In this document: positions 37,861 to 50,800 of the stretch, in pieces
Position numbering within the stretch: position 1 is the stretch's first letter
Layout: each line of letters starts with the position of its first letter
Source: Vanilla planifolia
Lineage: Eukaryota; Streptophyta; Magnoliopsida; Asparagales; Orchidaceae
Reading direction: 5' to 3'
Assembly (NCBI GenBank): GCA_023846275.1
Contig: CM043875.1
Location: forward strand, 28,049,333-28,113,332
Length of the DNA: 64,000 nucleotides
Made by a program: the position numbers and the translations under genes
Notes under the pieces: generated by a model
Told to the model about the DNA's origin: nothing
Seen by the model: only the letters and a program-made list of their open reading frames with translations
Databases searched by the model: none

Positions 37861-38674
37861 AAAATAGGCGTTACATGTTATTCAAGATTCACATGTGTAG
37901 GTAACACCATTTTGGAGTAGTTAGTGCTTCTTTTTAAGAGTAACAATGGTTATGTCTTATAAAATGCTGCCCAACATAACCATAAGACATCCTTATCAAA
38001 CCAAGCAATGATTTCCACTTAAGCAATTATCATTATTGTTGATGTCATATATGAATTGTTGATTGCATTCTCGTAGTATATGTGGCTATGTGAGTGAATA
38101 TGCAAGAACAATTGATGGATACATATCATAATCTTCTAGGATTAATGCCGTAGTTTTTGAGAACAGCACTTTATATGTAGATTAATATAAAAAGTTATGC
38201 TTATAACTTTATTATTGTATAGTTCTTAGATATTGCTTCTAATTATTAATTATTAATTTGTTTTTTACATTTTTAATCAACGTAACAAGTATCTATTGTT
38301 AATAATCTTATTACATAACTTTCTTTTAAAGGCTTACGACTTTAAATCAAACAAATATAAGTATGATTAGACATTGTTTGGCATTTGGCAATAGGGCTAG
38401 ATAAGATCTTATGGTTTTATTGTCAAGGGCTATTAAAATTGAGTTATTAGCTCTTGATTATTAATTATGCTTGATCATGCCATGAAGATTATTTATTGGG
38501 GATCTTGGATTCACTTATTCAAAGAGACTTCTTAAAAAACTAAATTAAGTCATGTAGATTTTTGTGATATTTTCATCCCCCTATAATGAACTTAAAGCTA
38601 AATTTTCACTCTTAAACCATTTAAATCCAATTTTTTACGTTTTAGATTTCAAATGATCTTTGTGTTTCATCCAT

Positions 38675-38846
38675 TTATATATATATATATATATATGTAT
38701 GTATATATATATATATGTATGTATATATGTATATATGTATGTATATATGTATATATGTATGTATATATGTATATATGTATGTATATATGTATATATGTAT
38801 GTATATATGTATATATGTATGTATATATGTATATATATATATATAT
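38675..38846. repeat. TA/TATG minisatellite with 20-base unit
   Basis: TA runs at both ends enclose about five and a half copies of a 20-base unit, GTATATATGTATATATGTAT, from 38721. The tyrosine/isoleucine reading frames across it are artefacts of the repeat. Confidence 0.95.
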
Positions 38847-40159
38847 CAATTTATATATATTTATAACTTATAATATCTTGTATAGTTAGTTATTTATTAT
38901 ATATCCATGTAGTTATAATATGTATAATATATAAAACTAAATCATAAGATTTTTAAGTTATTATAATACCAAAATTTGTATAAGACATAAAGACTAGAAT
39001 TTTATTCCTACACTCTTTTTTTTCGATGCTGGCATTTTGATATATTATGTTTTATTATCACAATTATGAAAGAAATAAATATCCATATGCAATCTTATAA
39101 TTATCATTTCTTTTCTTAATATGTCTTTATTTATTGACATTATTTTCTCTTTACTAAGTCTTTTGATCATAACCTGCAACTTTCCTTTTACTTAGATAGT
39201 CATCATAGTTCTACTTGAGTTCACTTAATTATAGTGAAAATCTTGTTTATTATTTTTTATATATACATAGCATTTTTAACTTTTTTAGTTATTATATATT
39301 TTACATGGTTTATTTGTCACTCGGGCATTTTTAACCTTTACATCTATTCCATATAGCTTTCTAATTATCAAATTTTTTCAATTTATTAATTTATATGACT
39401 CACAAGTCATTATATAGCATTTTTTTATCATTTTAATAGTGTTATTATACATTACTTGTATTAAGCACATAATTGTTTTAAATATGTATAAATCTTGACA
39501 TATAAGTAAGCAATAAAATACTGATGTCACACATACTTAAATATAATATCATCATACTTATGCACTTAGTAATTGTACTAGATACAACTCATATATCACA
39601 TTATTAAAGGCATCATTCATTTTTTAAATTATAACATAGGTATTACATATATACATCATATCAATTAGGATTAAAGACTTACAACACTAGGTAATTTAAT
39701 TATAATTCATCATATCATATGCTTATAATAATTATGTTATTTGTATATTATTAACATATTATCATTGCAACAGATCATAGACTCAAATAATTGGCTAAAA
39801 TTCCTACACAAGGCTACAATCAATAATTAGTATGGCAAACAATGTACTTACAAAGGCATCATAATACCTACCCAAGGTCATGCTATCAATCATTAGTACA
39901 TTGAATATGCGCACATATAAACATATTAGATGTCTATTTCAATGTTCCATGTAGATCTTTTTTTTCTTGGTTTTTGTGCCAATATCTGATTATTTTTGTA
40001 AACTTTCTTCAGCTTGAGTTCAACCTATTAGACAACGATGAGCTTTATTATGCTTAGGATCTATGGATCCAATTACTAATCGAGGAGTTGACAACACAAT
40101 AAGAACAAATCCAAATATATGGTTTGGGAACTCACTAATTTCTATTGTGAAAGTTGTTT
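38847..40159. other. AT-rich intronic DNA, no feature seen
   Basis: No gene or clear repeat. A short region at 39810-39900 hints at two imperfect copies of a CAATCATTAGTAC-like motif. Confidence 0.45.
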
Positions 40160-40435
40160 CTTGATTTTTCTTCTTTAATTTCTCACTCTGCTATCTCTTT
40201 CTCCCTCCTCGAATCTTAATTTTTCCTTTTCAACTTTCTTTATCCTTTTTTTTCTCGTTCGTCTTTTCTCTCTTTCTTTCTTTAATCCTTGGCTTCACTC
40301 TCTTTTCTTTTCTCTTCTCTCACTCTCAGCCTTTTTCTTTCTCTCTCTTTTGACTTCACTCTCCCTTTCTTTCTCTCTCCTTGGCTTCACTCTCCTGAGC
40401 CCTCTTCCTTTTATCACTTGCAAGCAGAATCCCCC
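40160..40435. repeat. Polypyrimidine tract with a TTGGCTTCACTCTC-type motif
   Basis: Nearly all C and T on the plus strand for about 270 bases. A CTTGGCTTCACTCTC-like motif recurs at about 40288, 40347 and 40379. Reading frames here are low-complexity. The purine/pyrimidine strand bias could allow unusual helical structure. Confidence 0.8.
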
Positions 40436-41439
40436 ATGGTGTTGCCTTGACAGTGGGGCAACAATGACTATGAAGATGGGTAGCAATGAGAGCGATGATG
40501 TGATGATCGACAGTGAAAGAGAGGGATTAGGATTTTGGGTAGTTTGCATGGCTCCTTAGTTGGAAGGGAGGATGATGTTGCCTCCTTTATAGTGCTTTGA
40601 TGGCCAAACAATGATTAGTAGCACGACAGAGAGTGGCTAGAGTTAAGGATTTTGACCGAGTGTGGTTGGTGCACATGAAAGAGAAATTGAAGATTAGGGT
40701 AAGCTATTTAGGGATGAGTATATATATATATTATATAATATATTTATTTATTATATAAACTCTCAAACCTAATAATTTATAATAATTCAAAACAAACTCT
40801 AATCGAGACAAAATAAACATCATTAGACTTGTCTCGACGAACGCTATTTAACAATATTATCATATGTTGGAATGCATCATTTTTTGGTCAATCATGATAC
40901 ATTTTATAAAGCATTTCACATGCTTATTAATTCATCTCACAATCTTATTACAACTTTGTTGTTTTAAGAATTTGAGTATGTCACTAATTTAGTTTAATTT
41001 TTTAAAGCCAAAGGCCATGTGTTAATGATTTCATTAATAAGTTGCATACATTTTCATAAATAGCTTCTCATAGAATTATTATCATACATGGAGATCTATA
41101 TAGCATGAGATGCTCAAATGTTGTTGAATTTTAAGACCTTAGGCTACTAAGTGTAAATGCATTAACTTAATGTTTTTGATTTGGTAGTTAGGTGCTTTTA
41201 AGTCATATTAAGCAGAAACATTTTGCATGGTTTTTGAAACTAGTCTTTCTACATTTAGAATAATCATTTGAGTATTGATCAAAATGTTTTATACCTAGAT
41301 TAGACTAACTTTAAAATTACAAGGCATTGTCATGTTGATTCAAGCATATTTTATAAAATTTTAGTTATTTTGTAAATATATGATCTACTTACAAAGAATT
41401 TAAGACTTAGTGATGGCAACAATAGGTTTAACATTCTAT

Positions 41440-41915
41440 TTTTCTTTGGGAGCTATTATCTTGTAGTTGTGTTTTGTATTTTTTTTTCAAAAGATGATTC
41501 AAAAGGTTTTATCTATTAGTCATTCATCTCAATACTATTCTTGACCAGCATATTTAACTATAAAGTTTTCATGGGATTCAATACCTAATCATTTCAGTTT
41601 TCCTAATGATCTATTATCTTGCTCATAATGGGGTTTTATTTTTTTTTTCTCAAAAAGCTTTTCAAGGAGTCTTCTTTATTTGGTCACTCATTTTAATACT
41701 ATTCTCAGTCAAGTATGTTTAACTATGAAGTTCTCATGGGATCTATTTAAGATATTGGATTCCATAAAAACTTCATAATTAAATATACTTGGTTGGGAGT
41801 GGGATTGGGAAAAGTAATCAAAGAAGAAAGGCCTTTTAAGGCTTCTTATAAGAAGAGGATAAAACTCGACTATGAGTAGGATAATACCTTATCGGAAGTT
41901 TGGGATGTTCTAATG
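41440..41915. repeat. Foldback: two direct copies followed by one inverted copy of a 150-170-base repeat
   Basis: Units at about 41440-41590 and 41597-41755 are direct copies (AATACTATTCTTGACCAGCA and AATACTATTCTCAGTCAAGT cores). 41757-41915 is the reverse complement of the same unit, forming a hairpin with almost no loop around 41756. A fourth copy lies at about 53090-53280. The copies resemble parts of a decayed Gypsy-like LTR. Confidence 0.75.
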
Positions 41916-43214
41916 AGTCATTAGCTAGTAATGAATTTAATGACACCCATTAAATGACTTGGGCATTATAAACAACAATGTTCTTGTAATATACACAAGT
42001 AAACAAATAACTTTGATGGCTATATGTTAATGAAATCCTTGTATTTGTGCATGCAATTTTGAAAACCTTTGTGCATCCATCTTGTATTGGACACTGTCGA
42101 GAGTTTGAATTTAATAACAAAATTGAATGCAAAAGTATTTTATTGTTACAATTTTTATTGTTTTCTCCAAATTGTCCATGCTTGTCCATACCATTACTTT
42201 GAGATATCTTCAATTTGTATTTCTTAAAGATATGCTCAATTTATTTTGGACTATTATTTTTAACTAAACTAGAACTAAATAAAAAATGGTATGTCGATGC
42301 TATAATGCTTTCCTAGTTGTGGAGTCTAGGAAAAGGTTAAACTGAAAGGTTGTATCATAGATTTTATAAGACGCTGTTTCATGACTTGAATTCTCGACAT
42401 TCAAGTCATTATCACAGTCTCTTTCTAACTTGCTTCATTGCTTAAGGCTTAAAAAGTAATAGTTTTTTTTGTTGATATTATTTGGTTTTTTATTAAGTAT
42501 AATAAGAATAGTTTTAGTCTGACATTATAAGTTGATGATAGTATTGTATACAGTTAGTGTGGCCTCTATCTATAATTTAAGTTTTTGGGTTGTTGGGTGT
42601 TAATATAGATGTTTATTAGGCCCAATTTAGGGTTGAAATTAGCAAAACTTGCTTAATAAGTGATATCAAAACTAATGGTTCATATAATTGATAGCTTTCA
42701 TAGGCCTTTTGCAATTTTGTCCCATGATTAAGCCAAATTTTGGTGAACTCACATAACATCTTCATGTAGTTGAATAGCTCTTAGTGTGTACGTGATACTT
42801 GATGATGTTGATTATACAGAACTTGTTCCAGTGAATGGTGCTTGACTCACGTAGTTTGGCCATACATGATAGTTGAATCGGTGCAATCCACACATAAGAC
42901 GGACATGATAAGGCACTTGGTATCCTTGATATTTGGCATGATACTCGACTTAGTTATTTGAAAGATTTTAAGTAAACATGACTAATGGATGATGTGAATG
43001 AAATTCTCACATAAGGAAGATATTTATTGAGTATAAGAAAGAATAAGTTTAACTGTACATTGTAAATTGAGAACAATGCTAAAGATTTAATATACAATTA
43101 ATTTAGCCCTTATTCATAAACTTAAATTTTTGATTATTGAATATATGCATAGGTGTATATTGGCCACAACTTGGGCCTTTAGTGGAACTCCTTGAACATA
43201 TTCTTATAGCACAT

Positions 43215-43322
43215 ATTCAATGACAAAAATTTATGTTCATGCTAGTATTTTACCAAATTCATTAACCTATTCAATGACAAAATTTATGCCTGTGCTAGTA
43301 TCCTACCAAATTCATTAACCTA
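43215..43322. repeat. 54-base tandem duplication
   Basis: Two adjacent copies beginning ATTCAATGACAAAA, at 43215 and 43269, with few differences. Confidence 0.9.
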
Positions 43323-43435
43323 TTTCAAAAACTGTGAACTAATTAATGCACCATGCTTATTGCCTTCCACTGTTCTTTAATGAGTTTGTTGTAGTCTACA
43401 TTAATTGATCATTATTGTTCCAATTGTTCTATTGA

Positions 43436-43915
43436 TATTATCCTATTAGTTTGAAGTTCATTAAGGTTCTTATCAGGTGCTAGGGCTTTTCTTGGCTAAC
43501 CATTGTTGTGAACGGGAATGAATTTGTTAGGTAGCTTATAAATACAACAAAAAGATTGAGGTGTTTTACCACTAGGTAGGGCTGGCTAGCCATGTCATTC
43601 TTATAATGTCTTATTGCTCAATTAAGTAACATCTACACAAAGACGATTGAATGTTTGAGTGCTCCATTTTCCAAATGTTCTAATGAGGTTACCCGGTGAT
43701 TTGAAGTCTAATAGGGTTCTTGTTAAGTGTTAGGGCTTTGCTTGGCCGGTCAATATTGTCGAGAGGGATGAATTAGTTAGATTGCTTATAAATAAAACAA
43801 GAACAATGAGGCTTATTTCTAATTTGTGGGGCTAGCTGTGTCAATCTTATAATATCCTCATTTTCAATCAAATAACATTTAGACAAGGAATGGTTGAACG
43901 TTTGACAAGTCCCCA
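43436..43915. repeat. 250-base tandem duplication, diverged
   Basis: Landmarks TTGAAGTTCATTAAGGTTCT (43451) and TTGAAGTCTAATAGGGTTCT (43701) begin colinear blocks with GCTAGGGCTTTTCTTGGC and GTTAGGGCTTTGCTTGGC. Diverged by roughly a fifth, so older than the other duplications. Confidence 0.8.
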
Positions 43916-44544
43916 CAGCCAAGATGATTTGTAACTGACTTTTTTGCTTTAAAATTAATATGTTGGTGGTATGAGTGTAGGTGGGTATAATTTTGTGTGA
44001 AAGAATGTAACAGGGAATATCATTTTGGTGTGTAGAAGTCCATCTTTAGAATTTATGTTGAGTTTTGATTCCCAGAAAACTTTCCCAGCTTGGAAGTTTT
44101 TAGCTGCCGCATCTGTGTATGTTTGCAAATTGGTGAAGGGATACGATAGAGGCTGTACAGATTCTATTGGAAAATTCAACACATTATATTCTATGCATTT
44201 TATTGCATGAAAATTTGAAGATTCCCTTAAGCTACTTGTACATTGAATCAGTAATGTGATTGGTATATGCTTTGTCATGGTTGCTGGTTTTATAGCTTTA
44301 GACCCCTTACCTGAGCTATGAAAAATAATGATTTGCTTTAATATACCATTTTGTTATTTTAACTTATGGTTTACTGTGGGAAATTTGTTTCTTTTGATTG
44401 TCAGTGACATGTCAATTTTGTAAAGATTATGGCTTGGTGTGCCGTATGCTTTAACTTTTCTTTACATCAAAGTCTTATGGGGTGCATATATTGGTTAATA
44501 TTCACAGGAACAAGGCCTGATTTGGTTATTTCTGAAGGGAACCG

Positions 44545-44858
44545 ATGGCTACACTTAGTGACATAGGTGTTGCTGCAGCTATAAACATTTTGTCTGCCAT
44601 TGCATTCCTATTTGCATTTGCCATACTTCGTCTGCAGCCATTCAATGACAGGGTATACTTCCCAAAATGGTACCTTAAAGGAGCAAGAAGTAGTCCCACA
44701 AATTCTGGTAGATCTGTACGGAAGTTTGTCAACTTAGACTACAGATCATACTTGAGATTTCTTGGATGGATGCCTGCTGCTCTCAAAATGCCTGAACCTG
44801 AATTGATTGAGCATGCAGGATTAGATTCTGCTGTTTATTTGCGGATATATCTGTTGGG
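44545..44858 (+). CDS. OSCA1-type channel, coding exon 1
   Basis: Residues 1-104 plus two bases of codon 105. [16 protein letters not shown] is the typical OSCA1 amino terminus, so the ATG at 44545 is firm. The donor GTAACA lies inside a G run; ending at 44858 restores GGG-CTA (GLKIFVP) with the next exon. Reading on through the intron would stop at once. Confidence 0.96.
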
Positions 44859-47800
44859 GTAACATTTTTTTTTTGCCTTCTACAATCATCAAATCCTAAA
44901 GGTTTACCAATCAATTTGTTATTTCATTTTAAAGATGTTGTCGTCTATCACTTGAACTTAACATAGAATAAATTGCATGGTGTACATGAATTTGGATGCT
45001 GTCATTCTTTCTTAGTGGCAATGCTACGAGACATGGTCAGTGAGATTGGTTGTTTTCTATTAAATTATTCCTTCACTATTTATTTATTTTGCTGCAGCTT
45101 TCTATATGATAATCTAGGAGGCATGTTTGAAAAGGTTCATGCTGGCAAACTGTGCATGATATAGTTAATTAGTCATAATCTGCCATTTTCCAGACCTGTT
45201 TAAATGCCTGAAGCATCTTTTATAAGTATATTCTAATTGTAGATTCGGTTGGAGCTCCATTTTCCACTGTGCTAGGTTTGCAATCCATTTCGTGGTGACT
45301 AACATATTTAACAATTTCTCCCTACCACTTTGATGAGCCTTGAAAAGGTTCTTGCTTGCAAAATATGCCTGCTAGGTTGCTAGGTCATATATCTGTAATT
45401 TGCTAGACCTGATTCAATGTCTGAACCTTCTTTTATATGTATATTCTAATTGTATTCGTGACCAGTGCTAGAGCTATAAGTTCTTGTTCCCCCCCCCCTT
45501 AACGTGACATCATGTTCATCTTTCTTGTTTCAGGCTAAAAATTTTTGTTCCAATCACTATATTGGCGTTTGCTGTCTTGGTTCCAGTCAATTGGACCAAT
45601 GATACTTTAGAGTCAGAAGCTTCAAAATCTCCAGATTTGGAGTACAGTGAAGTAGACAAGCTTTCTATATCAAATATACCTTCAGAATCAAACAAGTGAG
45701 CAAGCAATTTATAATGTTCCTTTGTTACGTTTCTTAGATTACTTTTGCATGATTGATTAGGAAAAAATGGTGGGATCCTTTTTTATGACATTCCAAAACT
45801 TTTGTTTAATAAAAAATAGGTTCTCACTGCCTTACCCAAGCTTACTCGGTTAAATAGGAAGTTGCTATAGGTAACAAAGATGCCAACCTTTTTGTATTAC
45901 TTGTCATTTCAATGGTACCGGTCAACATGTCAACAATGGAACATTCTATATTTCCTGACCATATGCGCAATGCTAAGGGACAATGGAGAAGAGTTTTGAT
46001 AAGTATTTTAGAATTTAGAATTTTGTTTTAGTTTATTTAGTTAAAAAGAATGATTTTTGGAACATTAGGTGACATATTTTCATTGTAATCTATTTTGTTA
46101 TTATTGAGCACATTAAATTTTGATTATATTGAATTTGTTTGTGTTTTCAAGAAGTAACATAGTATTTTATTTATTACTTGGTAATTTTCATGTATTAGAA
46201 AAATTGGATGGCATTTTCAAGACGCTCCTCGCAAACCAAGGATAATATTTATTTCTTATAACAAATCCAATTATTTAATTAAGTTTAATGTCCTTTGCCA
46301 TTACAATAAGTGGAAATATAGTAGTGATATGGTTGATTGTTAATACAATTGTATCGAACCTAGTTTTAGCTTGAGCACGGGCTTTCAAGTTTTTTGATCT
46401 TTTGTGGATATTAAGTATAATTTAAGGTATAATTGGTTTATCCACCAATTTAGCTTAAGTCGTGGTGGGTGTCATAAAAAAGACACTAATAAGCAATCTA
46501 CTATTTTAGCTCCTAAGCTATGTTAAGCCTGACAATCTTGATATAGGAGTTATGGTTCACATGGTGGCCTGGCATTACCCATAAGTAAGAAAGTGCCACT
46601 GAAGTATGTTGCAAATATATAGGTTTTGTGCATTCACAGACAATAATTGTGCGTAATATGAGTATAAAGAGGTGATCAAGGTTTATGTCTATAGGTGTTA
46701 GCTGCATTTGCAACTGATGACATCGTTTTTCCATAATGTGGCAGACAAATGGTTATGACATATATGTGTAATACACAACAAAAGTGTCTTGTTAATAGTT
46801 TATGCTCTAATGTGTATGTGGAAACCAATGGATGTCTACATAAAGAAAAGACCAATTTAAAAATGAAGTGTGTGCACATTGTGAAACGTAACATCTTGTT
46901 TCTTCAATTGAAGTTAATATGAGATATCTTGAGAGTATTGTTATCCATTTTTTTAAGAATGAAAATGTGAGAGAATCATGATTTTTCCTAAGATTTGGGT
47001 TTTTATATAATTTCCTTATAGATAGATGCTTTAAATACAATGGTCTACTTAGCAATAGAGAATTACAAAGAAGAGCAACAAAAAAGGCTATATAGTTAGA
47101 CATCAATAGAAAGTATGGTAGCAAAGTATTCCTACAATTTCATAGTATTCTTGAATTCAAAAGGTGAAGATGGTTAATCATAGGCCTCAACAAAACTAAG
47201 TTTTTAGGCATATTATGATGAATCTAAATGAATGTTTAGAGTATAAGATTGCATCTTAGATTTCCTTGTGGGATAGATGCTTTAAATACAATAATCTAAT
47301 TAACAACATATTCTCATAATGGACCCTCCACAACACTAGACTTCATGTTACTTGAAAAAGAAAAGATATGAAAGAGATTAAGTCTAAACCACCAAAATCA
47401 CTTGAATTTTTTGATGTTTGTTTTATACACACATTGATGAAGAACACAAAGACAATCATGATGCAAAAGATGTTAGGTGCTTCTTCATTGGAGACAACAT
47501 AGATAATTTGTGTTTGTTATTTTGAGAATCTAAAATAACTTTAACTAATTAGGACAAATGACATTACATCCATAAAAAATAGTTGTATGGGGAGCAATAT
47601 ATTATATAATTAGATAAAAAGGTAGTCATAAGGTGGCAATAGATATGGAAAAAAAATTCTTAAGCGATACTCCTTGAGGCATTGTCATCAATAGATAAGC
47701 AATATGATATGGATATTGATGTAGATGCGGAGCTTAAGATAATGGGCATGGTTGGCCCAAATGTAATGACTTTGTCAACAATCATTTAGAGATTCAGCCA

Positions 47801-50800
47801 TAATCCAAAGTTAGTACAAAGGTCATTCTCTTCACTATTTGCTCTTGAGAAATGCTAGAGAACAAAGTTGTTTCCTAAAAGCTCAACAAGTTGGTTTTTT
47901 GAAGTGCAAGCTAGCAATGCAAGGCAAAGTACATCACTTGAGTAGAATGATATATGCAATTTGACTACGCTTTTAGTAGGAAGGAATGCTTTACAAAAAA
48001 AGTGGTTATAGGATAATAGAAACAAATTTACATGACACGATTGGTAGTTAAGAGCTTTCAATGGGAGGATGGCATTGATTATGATTAGTTCTTTTTACTC
48101 ATAACAAAGTTAACAATCATATGGCTTATGTTGAGTATTATTGCAATGGAGGTTTTGCACTTGGAACAAGCTACCATAGAAATTTTATCTCTTTATGGTG
48201 AGTTAAAAAAGATGAGATATTCATGGTACAATATGAAGGCTTACGAGTTATGGGAAAGGAGAAGATGGAATTCAATTTGGAGACAAGTTCATTTTAGCAA
48301 GCTCTTAAATAGTGGTCCATATGATCTGATACATTCAAGAGGAATCATAACTATTCAAAAAGTGATATGAACCATTGATATTACTTTAGGAGATTCGATG
48401 ATCGGTGCATAATTTTGCTCTATGTTCTTCATGACATTGATTGTAGGATAAAACAAAAAGATGGCATTGACTATGATGAGTTCTTACTCATAGCAAAGCT
48501 AACAACCATATGACTAATGTTGAGTATTGTTATGATGGAGGAAATGTACTTGTAATAAGCCACCATAAAAACTTTTATTTCTTTATGGTGACCTAAAAGA
48601 TGAGATATTCATGGTATAATGTGAAGGTTTACCGGTTATGAAAGAAGAGAAGCTGGATTTAAATCTCAAGACGAGTTTGTATGGGCTAAAGCAATCTCAT
48701 ATGTAGTGATACATATGGTTGATATATTCATGAAAAACTGTAACTATGCAAGAAATGCTCTGAAACATTGCTGTTTATAAGATTTAATGATAGGTAAATA
48801 ATTCTTTTTTTCTATGTTGATGACATATTGATTGTGGGATAAAGCATGGAAAATACGCCTGGAATGAAGAGTTAGTTATCAAAAAATGTTTGAATTGTAG
48901 AAACTGGGTGTTGTAAGTCAGAATTTTTTATGTGAACTTTAAGGAATAGATGTAAAGGAACTTTATGATTAACAAAACAAAAGTACATCTATAAGTATTT
49001 AGTAGAGAATTTCAAATGCTAGGTCTAAGGATGCATCATTGAGGAGCCATTTTAAATCAAGAAAGATTATTTGTCGAGCATACAAGAAGAGTGAAAATCA
49101 AGAAAGATTAGTTTTCGAGCATACAAGAAGAGTGAGAGTCATGACAAAGGTCTTTTCATTAGGTTGAGTATCTCTTATATAGTGGGAGTTGTTAAGTAAT
49201 ACATGATTAATCCAGGAAATAAGCATTTTGAAATAGTTAAATGTTTCTCCATTACTAAAAAAGAATAATAGAAATAGGATCATGTTTCCAAAGAGTGACA
49301 TAAGTTTATAAGGGTACATAAACATTGACTTAGGAGAGGATGTTGAGAGTCAAAAGTATCTCTAAGTTGATATTAAATATTGGTATCTAATAATATGTTG
49401 AATATCATAACCTCAAAAGTTTATGACAATCTTAATTGCAAAAGCTTAAGTGCATTGCCACTTTGGATATTAGGTAGGAAATTACACCCTCAAAGCACCA
49501 TATATGTTATTCCAAAACAAAGCACATCCAGCTTGGGTATCATTACAAAGGAATTTCCAATCATGAGGGGGAATTGTAACTAAAGAAAATTCTTGACTAA
49601 AGAATCTAATTGATACATTGAACAATGTGCTTATCATTAACTAATGAGGCTTTGTTTAACCTTAATTAGCTTGTGTGCAAGATAAAGGACTAACATTAGC
49701 GGAGGAGACATAAAAGATTAGATGAAGAGAGTAATTCTTAGAATACAACTTATCCAAAAGTGATCAACTTTCAAATAAGAGATTATTAAAATATGAAGCT
49801 TTATACGAAAGTTAGGATTCATGTGGTATGGGCTTGCCATAAGTTTAAGCCAGAGAATGTAACAAACGTATGTTATAGACATGTAAGATATGTTTGTATT
49901 CATTGAAAAAAATATTTCATAGCTAAATGGGCTTAAAGGCATGTTCATAAGGTTAATTGTTATGGGCACTAGCTCCAATTGAAGACTTGAATTGTTGTAC
50001 TGGCATAATTGGACAATAACTAATATTGCTTCTAATAAAATGATAGAAAAGTGGTTACGATGCAAACATGCAGAGTATGATGATCGTCGCTTGTTAGTGA
50101 ATTGTAGTATAATATGTATTCATTGAAAAAAATATTTCATAGCTAAATGGGCTTAAAGGTGTGGTCATAAGGTTAATTGTTATGGGCACTAGTTCCAATT
50201 GAAGACTTGAATTGTTGTACTGGCATAATTGGATAATAACTAATATTGCTTCCAATAAAGTGATAGAAAAGTGGTTACGATGAAAACATGCAGAGTATGA
50301 TGATCGTCACTTGTTAGTGAATTGTGGTATAATATGCATATATGGCAACCCAATGTAAGTCTATATAAGGAAAGCATGTGTGTGTGTGCACCTTGTCATT
50401 CCTTAGTATCTTATTCCTTCCTTGTAGCTATTATGAGATATCTTTATAGTCTATCATCTACTACTATAATAGTGAAATTGTGAGAGTTTGTAATCACTAC
50501 TAGATTTTATTGATTTTTCAAATATAGAGCTTCTATATAAAATCTTTTGTTTCTTGTTCTTTCTTGTGTTTCTTTCCCTTTTTTTCTTTGTATGCTTTTG
50601 TTACAACTTAAAATTATGTTTTTTGGGTGATCAATGGTGTATCTTTGATAATCAAATATGAGAGGTTTATGTCCATGGACATCTCAAGGTGTTCATCTAG
50701 ATTTATGGTACTTTGCATGTCCTTACACCAAAATCAAGGTCATATGTCTTATACAACATCTGAAAGGTCCATTCTTGATATTTATGACTTGTTGTTAGGT

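Larger units (their letters stand above)
36559..44507 (+). other. Proposed 5' UTR intron (intron 1) of the OSCA1-type gene
   Basis: About 7.9 kb with GT and AG ends. It contains tandem duplications, a TA/TATG minisatellite, a pyrimidine tract and a foldback repeat, listed separately. Short reading frames inside (for example 36912-37175) have no family resemblance. Confidence 0.45.
46300..50590 (+). mobile_element. Copia-type LTR retrotransposon fossil in channel intron 2
   Basis: It lies in the sense direction in the 6.2 kb intron between coding exons 2 and 3. The 3' LTR begins with TGTAACTAAAG near 49575, right after a GAGGGGGAAT purine tract at about 49566-49574, and ends near 50590. The 5' LTR is a shorter match, roughly 46300-47010 (shared landmarks: a GTGCACATTGTGAA / GTGCACCTTGTCAT pair, ATGAGATATCTT, a TTTATATAATTTCC-like end). 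Pol text is clear near 48120-48300 ([14 protein letters not shown]), with a YVDD-like segment near 48820. Much decayed; LTRs strongly diverged, so old. Left border uncertain. Confidence 0.8.

Noticed and set aside
38653-38889. Tyrosine/isoleucine-rich frames on both strands
   Set aside because: Produced by the TA/TATG minisatellite.
40295-40559. Frames on both strands near 40.3-40.55 kb
   Set aside because: Mostly low-complexity arginine/glutamate/lysine or serine/leucine text from the polypyrimidine tract.
44526-44732. Minus-strand frame opposite the first channel exon
   Set aside because: Shadow of a strongly supported exon on the plus strand.
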